Source: Caldifarciminota bacterium UBA2202
GTDB taxonomy: Bacteria; Hydrothermota; 32-111
Length of the DNA stretch: 29,298 bases
Direction: 5' to 3'
Assembly: GCA_002327905.1 (NCBI GenBank)
Contig: DCUY01000111.1
Coordinates: 1-29,298, forward strand
Position numbers and translations under genes: made by a program. Under the pieces are notes generated by a model. The model ran no database searches and was not told the DNA's origin. It worked only from the letters and a program-made list of their open reading frames with translations. Below, in pieces: positions 24,231 through 29,298 of the stretch. The first letter of the stretch is position 1. Each line of letters starts with the position of its first letter.

Positions 24231-25684
24231 TTTGTCTTCACTACCACCCAGATTGAAGTATTTCCTCTCTTTACGGTAATGAGAACATCTTTGCTCTTTT
24301 CATATTTCTTCTGCGCATTTGAAAAATCAGTCAGATTCTTTATCTGATCCGACTCGATTTTCACAATCACATCTCCAATTCTTATTCCTGCAGGGTAAAC
24401 AGGAGAATCATTGCCTATTTTCGTTATTACGACTCCTGTTTCAATGTTGATATTATATTTGGATTTATTTGAGTCATTTATATTTTCCACATTGATGCCA
24501 AGCCATTTGTTCTCTTCTTTGACAGAATCATTATTCTGTGCCGCAGACGCATCTTCAAGTTTTCCTATCTCAGCTGTCAGCGTCTTCTTTTTCCCGTCTC
24601 TCAGTATTGCGATTTCAACCTTCTTGCCTGCCTCGGTCTCTGCCACTATAAGACGGAATTTATTTACATTTTCTATTTTTTTGCCGTTGAATTCAATGAT
24701 GACATCGCCTTCTTTCAGTCCTGCTTTGTCTGCAGGCGTGTTTGCTTCAACCTGAGCAACCAGAATGCCTGTATCCTGTTTTCCCATGCCGAATTTGGAT
24801 TTTAGGTCTGAAGTGAGCTCCTGAGGCACTATGCCGAGATATCCTCTTGAGACTACTCCTTTATCCTTCAGCTGATTTATAACTGATACAACTATGTTTG
24901 AAGGGATTGCAAATCCGATTCCCACATTCCCCCCTGAAGGAGATGCTATGGCTGAATTGACTGCAATGACATTCCCATTAAGGTCAACGAGAGGTCCGCC
25001 GCTGTTTCCCGGGTTGATTGAAGCATCTGTCTGAATGAAATCCTGATACATTGGTCCGCCTGACAAAGCTATGTTTGAACGGTTCTTTGCGGAAATCACT
25101 CCGACAGTGACTGTTCCGTCAAATCCGAAAGGATTACCGACTGCCATCACCCAGTCTCCAACCTCTATGTCATCCGAATTTCCGAATTCAATATAAGGCA
25201 TATCACTTACATTCTTAATTTTAATGACAGCAATATCAGTCCTGTCATCCGTTCCGATGATTTCAATTTCATCTCCCGTGAATTCTCTCTCGTCAAGAAG
25301 CCGTACGGATATTTTTTTCGCATTCTTGATTACATGATAATTTGTTACAATATATCCGCTCTTGTCGAATATGAATCCTGTGCCCATTGCCGTATTCTTA
25401 TTTTCGATTTCAGGCATGTCTTTGAAGAAATCGCGGAAAAAAGGGTCATCGAACGGAAAAAACGGAGAGGATTTTACTGTGCTCTCTGCAGTGATGTGCA
25501 CAACAGCAGGAGTTACATTCCTTGCCAGTTCTTTGAATAAAGGGAGTGCAGACTCGGTAGAGCCGCTACTGTTGATTTTAACTGTTTCTGTTTGGCAATT
25601 TGCCTTCTGAACCAGAGTCGCGGAAATTATGCCACACACAAAGACTAAAACGACAATTACAGTTACAGTCAAAAAGCGTTTCAC
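24227..25684 (-). CDS. degP: DegP/HtrA-family periplasmic serine protease with two PDZ domains
   Basis: A 485-residue envelope protein-quality-control protease. The N-terminal hydrophobic segment (4-22) is an export signal or membrane anchor. The protease domain has His117 (VTNYHVIK), Asp150 (RTDIAVIKI) and Ser228 (INPGNSGGPLVD), all intact, and AVGNPFGFDGTVTVGVIS. PDZ1 covers about 270-365 (SRGYLGIVPQEL then ANTPADKAGLKEGDVIIEFNG); a second PDZ domain about 393-480 has SPVYPAGIRIGDVIVKIES. The start is GTG at 25684, with AAGGAGG 5 nt upstream. It leads an operon with the sigma factor and a LytM-like protein, from its own promoter at 25715-25743. Confidence 0.93.
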   Translation of the reverse strand: MKRFLTVTVIVVLVFVCGIISATLVQKANCQTETVKINSSGSTESALPLFKELARNVTPAVVHITAESTVKSSPFFPFDDPFFRDFFKDMPEIENKNTAMGTGFIFDKSGYIVTNYHVIKNAKKISVRLLDEREFTGDEIEIIGTDDRTDIAVIKIKNVSDMPYIEFGNSDDIEVGDWVMAVGNPFGFDGTVTVGVISAKNRSNIALSGGPMYQDFIQTDASINPGNSGGPLVDLNGNVIAVNSAIASPSGGNVGIGFAIPSNIVVSVINQLKDKGVVSRGYLGIVPQELTSDLKSKFGMGKQDTGILVAQVEANTPADKAGLKEGDVIIEFNGKKIENVNKFRLIVAETEAGKKVEIAILRDGKKKTLTAEIGKLEDASAAQNNDSVKEENKWLGINVENINDSNKSKYNINIETGVVITKIGNDSPVYPAGIRIGDVIVKIESDQIKNLTDFSNAQKKYEKSKDVLITVKRGNTSIWVVVKTK

Positions 25685-25714
25685 AAAACCTCCTTGTTGT
25701 TTATATAATCCTAT

Positions 25715-25743
25715 ATTTTAATATCATATCGCTTTAATGTCAA
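25715..25743 (-). promoter_or_regulatory. Sigma-70-type promoter for the degP-sigma-LytM operon
   Basis: On the - strand a perfect TTGACA (25743-25738) is followed after 17 nt by TAAAAT (25720-25715). The predicted transcription start is near 25708, giving a leader of about 24 nt that contains AAGGAGG. It is divergent from the CDF transporter promoter, with the two -35 boxes 24 nt apart. Confidence 0.65.
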
Positions 25744-25767
25744 TATGAAAATACCTTCCAAAATATC

Positions 25768-25795
25768 TTGACACGAAAACAAAATGGCATATAGT
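25768..25795 (+). promoter_or_regulatory. Sigma-70-type promoter for the CDF transporter gene
   Basis: A perfect TTGACA (25768-25773) and TATAGT (25790-25795) are separated by 16 nt. The predicted start near 25802 gives a leader of about 40 nt with AGGAGAG 5 nt before the ATG. I see no clear inverted-repeat operator for a metal-responsive repressor in the region. Confidence 0.65.
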
Positions 25796-25842
25796 CCAAT
25801 AAATAATTTAAAAAAACAAAAACAGAATAAAGGAGAGATTCT

Positions 25843-26754
25843 ATGAAGAGAGAGGATTATGCAATAAGAGTAACATGGATAGGATTCTGTGTCAATCTCG
25901 CTCTGACAGCATTCAAGCTTTTTGCCGGTATAGTAGGACGAAGCGGAGCAATGGTGGCTGACGGCATTCATTCTCTTTCTGATTTCGTCACTGACATAGT
26001 AGTGCTTTTCGGATTCAATTTCGTCAAGAAGCCTGCAGACGAGGACCACGAGTACGGCCACGCAAAATACGAGACTCTTGCGGCTGTGATAATCGGACTT
26101 CTGCTTCTTCTTGTCGGATTCTTTATTTTGTATTCAGGCATAACGAATATCATAAGAATTGCGACAGGCGGTGAGTTTGAGAAGCCGAGTCTTATTGCAT
26201 TTTTAGCGGCTCTTTTTTCAATAATTTCAAAGGAATGTCTTTACAGATATACTGTTCATGCAGGAAAGAAGATAAACAGCCAGGCTGTTATAGCGAATGC
26301 ATGGCACCACCGCTCCGATGCTTTATCTTCTATCGGAACTCTTGTAGGCATAGGATGCGCCATATTTCTCGGGGATAAATGGGTGGTGTGCGATCCCATA
26401 GCGGCAGTCATAGTGAGTTTCTTCATTATTAAAGTGGCGATTGAAATAATGAGGGCAAATGCGGGAGACCTTCTCGATCAGGCATTATCAAAGGAAGTGG
26501 AGGAAGAGATACTCTTTATCATCAAGAGCATTGAAGGAGTCAAAAATCCCCACGAAATAAGGACCCGAAGAATAGGAAATGATTATTCCATAGATATTCA
26601 CATAGAAGTGGATTCGGAAATGTCAGTCAAGCATGCGCACAAAATAGCGACAAGAGTGGAAGAGCAGGTAAGAAACAGATACGGAGAGAAAACCAACATA
26701 GTCGTGCATGTCGAACCGTGTGAAAATGTTGATGAAATAATCGGGGGAATCTGA
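25843..26754 (+). CDS. Cation diffusion facilitator (CDF) metal efflux transporter
   Basis: A 303-residue inner-membrane metal/proton antiporter with six predicted membrane helices and a C-terminal cytosolic domain (about 215-303). The transport site has His43 and Asp47 in ADGIHSLSD and His155 and Asp159 in HHRSDALSS, an HxxxD-HxxxD arrangement; E. coli YiiP has DxxxD-HxxxD. HD-HD sites are known from zinc transporters, but iron or manganese cannot be excluded. The C-terminal domain has VKNPHEIRTRRIGNDYSIDIHIEVD and VVHVEP, typical of the metal-sensing ferredoxin-like fold. It has its own promoter and a terminator just downstream, so it is probably monocistronic. Confidence 0.93.
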   Translation: MKREDYAIRVTWIGFCVNLALTAFKLFAGIVGRSGAMVADGIHSLSDFVTDIVVLFGFNFVKKPADEDHEYGHAKYETLAAVIIGLLLLLVGFFILYSGITNIIRIATGGEFEKPSLIAFLAALFSIISKECLYRYTVHAGKKINSQAVIANAWHHRSDALSSIGTLVGIGCAIFLGDKWVVCDPIAAVIVSFFIIKVAIEIMRANAGDLLDQALSKEVEEEILFIIKSIEGVKNPHEIRTRRIGNDYSIDIHIEVDSEMSVKHAHKIATRVEEQVRNRYGEKTNIVVHVEPCENVDEIIGGI

Positions 26755-26788
26755 AAAATAAAAGGGGGCAAAAAAGCCCCCTTTCTAA
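26755..26788. terminator. Bidirectional intrinsic terminator between convergent genes
   Basis: A perfect 9-bp stem, AAAGGGGGC (26761-26769) with GCCCCCTTT (26776-26784), encloses an A6 loop. On the - strand the stem is followed by TTTTATTTT, a good U-tract, so it ends the lipoprotein gene well. On the + strand the tail TTTCTAATC is weaker but may still stop CDF transcription. It fills almost all of the 42-nt gap. Confidence 0.85.
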
Positions 26789-26796
26789 TCTCAAAA

Positions 26797-27480
26797 CTAT
26801 TCAGCTTTCTTTATAACGAACTGATTTGTCGATGAAACATTGATTGTGTTCAATGAGTCGCTGACAAGAGATGTTGATACTGTGACAGAGTATATCATGC
26901 CGAATTCAAGCGGTGCGCCTGCATACTGAACTGTTGTGTCAGTTGCCTCGACTGCCCAGATTGAATCTCCCTTGTATGACAATACATAGACGAGATATTT
27001 CTCTGCGTCTGCGAGTTTATTGAAAGTTATTGCAAATGCTTTTCCGTTCATTGTCGTGTCTGAAGGAAGAGGAGTCGCTATTGAGAGAGACGGAATTGAT
27101 ATTTTGTATGTGTGCATGGGCGAGCTGTCAAGTGAAAGCTTGTAAGAATAGATCCCCGCCTCTTTTATCTCTTCCGAATGGCTTCCTGATGTTTGGACAT
27201 CAAGTCCCTTTGCGTCAGACCAAGTTGAATCCTCTCCGAATGAGCTCTCAACTGTAATCATATTGCCTTTTACTTCGTCTTTCGTCTTCCAAGCAAGAGT
27301 GATGTTTCCTGCTATGAATGTTGTGTCTCCTGCATCGACTTTTGCCACATCTTTGAACATTTTCTTTGTTGAGAAGTCTGCTTTGTAAGTATAATCTCCG
27401 TTAATTACAGCTGACTGTTTTGAACAGCCGAATGAGAAAATGACCATCAAAATAGCGATTACAAATAGAAACCTTTTCAC
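26797..27480 (-). CDS. Secreted lipoprotein with FN3-like beta-rich domains, function unknown
   Basis: A 227-residue lipoprotein with a signal ending FSFGC; Cys19 would be acylated. The mature part is rich in Ser, Thr and Asp and predicted beta-stranded. Segments such as ITLAWKTKDEVKGNMITVES and ITFNKLADAEKYLVYVL, then YSVTVSTS, suggest two fibronectin-III-like modules. No catalytic motif is visible. The start is GTG, with GGAGGT 7 nt upstream. The gene has a near-consensus promoter, a strong ribosome site and its own terminator, so it is probably a well-expressed monocistronic surface protein (inference). Confidence 0.82.
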   Translation of the reverse strand: MKRFLFVIAILMVIFSFGCSKQSAVINGDYTYKADFSTKKMFKDVAKVDAGDTTFIAGNITLAWKTKDEVKGNMITVESSFGEDSTWSDAKGLDVQTSGSHSEEIKEAGIYSYKLSLDSSPMHTYKISIPSLSIATPLPSDTTMNGKAFAITFNKLADAEKYLVYVLSYKGDSIWAVEATDTTVQYAGAPLEFGMIYSVTVSTSLVSDSLNTINVSSTNQFVIKKAE

Positions 27481-27514
27481 TAAAAACCTCCTATTTAAGA
27501 TATTTTTTCAGCGT

Positions 27515-27542
27515 ATTATATAGAAATCCTGCAAAAAGTCAA
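27515..27542 (-). promoter_or_regulatory. Near-consensus promoter for the lipoprotein gene
   Basis: On the - strand TTGACT (27542-27537) and a perfect TATAAT (27520-27515) are separated by 16 nt. The predicted start near 27508 gives a leader of about 28 nt that contains GGAGGT. Confidence 0.7.
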
Positions 27543-27601
27543 GAGAGGCGGATTATTGAAATGCGTCCATTGAAATTTTATACTCACAAAAATTGCCCGT
27601 A

Positions 27602-27629
27602 TTGACATTTATCTTATAAATCGTAAAAT
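27602..27629 (+). promoter_or_regulatory. Promoter for the 27636-recG unit, placed for a leaderless mRNA
   Basis: A perfect TTGACA (27602-27607) and TAAAAT (27624-27629) are separated by 16 nt. Only 6 nt lie between the -10 box and the ATG at 27636, so transcription should start on or next to the start codon. No Shine-Dalgarno sequence is present, and an in-frame TAA at 27630-27632 rules out an earlier start. Confidence 0.65.
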
Positions 27630-27635
27630 TAAGCT

Positions 27636-28199
27636 ATGTTACAAATTCTTCTTTTTGCATTCTTAATCAGAAATTTTTCGGATTTTCCGGCAGGTTCAGA
27701 CACATTTAAAATGGTTGAATCCGAGAGCGGAAAAAAATTCGATATATGTGTTGAGAGCGGAGAGTCAATTTTTTCCATCAAAGTGCAGAATAAAAATCTG
27801 ACATATCTGGAGACATTTACTGTGAGGAATGACACATTTTATATTTCCGACAGATTCATGAAGATGGGAATATTCAGTGTGAGATTGTCATACTTTCCTG
27901 AAAGGATAAGAATGATTACGCCGTTTTCTGAAGATACGAAATGGACATATAAGGGAGTGGAGAGCGGAGGCGGATATAAAAGAAATGTGGAATCAAAAGG
28001 CTTCATAGAGATTAATTCTGATACTGTTGTTATTTATAATATAAGCAAAAGAGGGAAAGGCGAGGATACCACAATTGTTGCCTTTGATGAAAATTATAAT
28101 CTTTATAAAATAACGATACAGATTCCCAATATTCTCGGACTGCATCAGCTTCTCGGATTCAAATCGCAGAGACTGAATCTTATCAGGAGAGAAGATTGA
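27636..28199 (+). CDS. Exported protein of unknown function
   Basis: I do not recognise the family. The 187 residues open with a hydrophobic stretch (MLQILLFAFLI) that could be a short signal peptide without the usual positive N-terminus. The rest is predicted mostly beta-strand, with ETFTVRNDTFYISDRF, TKWTYKGVESGGGYKRN and SDTVVIYNISKRGKG, a pattern reminiscent of small periplasmic or lipoprotein beta-barrel-like folds. There are no membrane helices elsewhere and no catalytic motif. The ATG is fixed by an in-frame stop 6 nt upstream. The end overlaps the recG TTG by 4 nt, so the two are co-transcribed. Confidence 0.7.
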   Translation: MLQILLFAFLIRNFSDFPAGSDTFKMVESESGKKFDICVESGESIFSIKVQNKNLTYLETFTVRNDTFYISDRFMKMGIFSVRLSYFPERIRMITPFSEDTKWTYKGVESGGGYKRNVESKGFIEINSDTVVIYNISKRGKGEDTTIVAFDENYNLYKITIQIPNILGLHQLLGFKSQRLNLIRRED

Positions 28200-29298
28200 G
28201 CAATTTATTTGATTCGGTGCAGTATGCAAAGGGAGTGGGTCCGATAATGTCCGAACTGCTTTCTAAAATCGGTATCAAAACAATATATGATTTGATAACT
28301 TATCCGCCGTTTAAATACATAAACAGAGAGCTCACTTCAAAGAATAGTTTCAAAGAGGGAGAGAATGTCACTTTTGTGGGAGAGGTTCTTGACTCAGGCA
28401 TGACAGTAACGAGAAGAAGGATGATAATTTTTACAGCAGTTGTGAAATCTGATAATATGTATATTTGCGCAAAATGGTTTAATAATCCTTATCTTCAGGA
28501 TGTCATAAAACCGAAGGATATAATAGTTTTAAGCGGAACAGTAAGGTCGAAGAAAGGGCTTTATGAGATGCTTCATCCTGAATATGAAAAATTTCCCGAG
28601 GAGGATGTAGAGCTGATACATACGGGAAGAATTGTGCCTTTATACCATCTGACAAAGGATCTCGGCCAGAGGTGGCTGAGAAAGGTAATCAAGCTTGCAG
28701 TAGATTCCAATATAGATTTTCTTGAAGAGGACATACCTGATGACTTGATAGTAAAGAGGGAATTGATGGATATAAAGACTGCAGTAAAAATTATGCATTA
28801 TCCGCAGAACAGCGCTGATATTGAAAGAGCTTTAGAGAGAATGAAGTACTCGGAGCTATTTTACGCGGGACTTAAAATCGCATTGAAGAGAGAGAGGATG
28901 AATGAGACCGGAGATTTTAATTACGTCTCCGAGGCTCATTTTACAGAGACATTCAAGAAGAATCTTGATTTTGAGCTCACTGAAGATCAAAAAAAAGCCG
29001 TTAAAGAGATATTTTCTGATATGAAAAGCTCAAAAGCGATGAACAGGCTTCTTATGGGAGATGTCGGAGTGGGAAAGACAATAGTTGCTGTTATTGCGAT
29101 GCTTTATGCGATTGAAAGCGGCTACCAGTGCGCCTTGATGGTTCCCACCGAAGTGCTTGCCCAGCAGCATTATATCAAAATAAAAAATCTCCTTGAGAAA
29201 ATGAATATAGAAATTGTGCTTTTGACATCTTCAGTGAAGACTGACAAGAGAAGGCTTTCTGAAATTGAGAACGGGAAAGTGAATCTTGTAATAGGAAC
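28196..29298 (+). CDS. recG: ATP-dependent DNA helicase RecG, 3' truncated by window edge
   Basis: RecG remodels stalled replication forks and Holliday junctions. The 367 visible codons include the N-terminal SVQYAKGVGPIMSELLSKIGI, the wedge (OB-fold) domain (about 60-160), and the start of the helicase core: EDQKKAVKEIF, Walker A MGDVGVGKTIVAV, and motif Ia PTEVLAQQHY. The open frame runs to the last base. The start is TTG at 28196, overlapping the upstream TGA by 4 nt, with AGGAG about 6 nt before it. The C-terminal part, including the DExH box, lies beyond the window. Confidence 0.93.
   Translation, partial: MSNLFDSVQYAKGVGPIMSELLSKIGIKTIYDLITYPPFKYINRELTSKNSFKEGENVTFVGEVLDSGMTVTRRRMIIFTAVVKSDNMYICAKWFNNPYLQDVIKPKDIIVLSGTVRSKKGLYEMLHPEYEKFPEEDVELIHTGRIVPLYHLTKDLGQRWLRKVIKLAVDSNIDFLEEDIPDDLIVKRELMDIKTAVKIMHYPQNSADIERALERMKYSELFYAGLKIALKRERMNETGDFNYVSEAHFTETFKKNLDFELTEDQKKAVKEIFSDMKSSKAMNRLLMGDVGVGKTIVAVIAMLYAIESGYQCALMVPTEVLAQQHYIKIKNLLEKMNIEIVLLTSSVKTDKRRLSEIENGKVNLVIG

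Noticed and set aside
25685..25842. Operator for a metal-responsive regulator between degP and the CDF gene
   Set aside because: I found no convincing inverted repeat over either promoter.

Overview
This 29.3 kb window is gene-dense and AT-rich. It reads as a chromosomal piece of an uncultured, diderm-like bacterium with a streamlined layout. Isoleucine ATA and arginine AGA are used very heavily. TTG and GTG starts are common. The sigma factor is the short type without region 1.1, as in Bacteroidota/Chlorobi and related candidate phyla. I infer an FCB-adjacent or candidate-phylum lineage (WOR-3-like is one guess) with low confidence. Two lipoproteins, a Slt-type lytic transglycosylase and an exported PDZ protease fit a cell with a substantial periplasm.

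Layout. Bases 1-567 are the 3' end of an IS630-family transposase, cut by the window edge. A membrane-anchored SGNH-hydrolase-like gene follows (661-2076). From 2165 to 22527 twenty genes run on the + strand with no gap over 12 nt; 16 of the 19 junctions overlap. In order they encode a GGDEF-STAND ATPase-TPR protein, HslV, HslU, a PTS EIIA-like protein without its phospho-histidine, a VanZ-like protein, HisRS, AspRS, peptide deformylase, an OsmC-like protein, a TPR plus periplasmic-binding protein, a small membrane protein, a TPR membrane protein, a DUF4388 protein with a pseudopilin-like tail, a solute-binding lipoprotein, a cytosolic trypsin-fold protease with two zinc ribbons, a YbjN-like protein, ornithine carbamoyltransferase, RidA, DapF and a lytic transglycosylase. 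The run meets, with overlapping 3' ends, a - strand operon read degP, sigma-70 factor, degenerate LytM protein. Next come a divergently transcribed CDF metal transporter, a bidirectional terminator, a monocistronic - strand lipoprotein gene, and a + strand pair (an unknown exported protein and recG, cut by the window end).

How the genes fit together. The long operon mixes housekeeping functions (two aminoacyl-tRNA synthetases, deformylase, HslVU protease, arginine and lysine/peptidoglycan precursor steps) with envelope and sensory proteins that have no obvious partners. The - strand operon pairs envelope quality control (DegP) with a sigma factor and a probable cell-wall regulator. Six sigma-70-type promoters can be proposed, five with 16-nt spacers. 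Two of them place the predicted transcription start almost exactly on the ATG, suggesting leaderless mRNAs.

No gene-free stretch exceeds 300 bases; the longest are about 155 nt (25685-25842 and 27481-27635), both divergent promoter regions. I see no tRNA, rRNA, CRISPR array or riboswitch.
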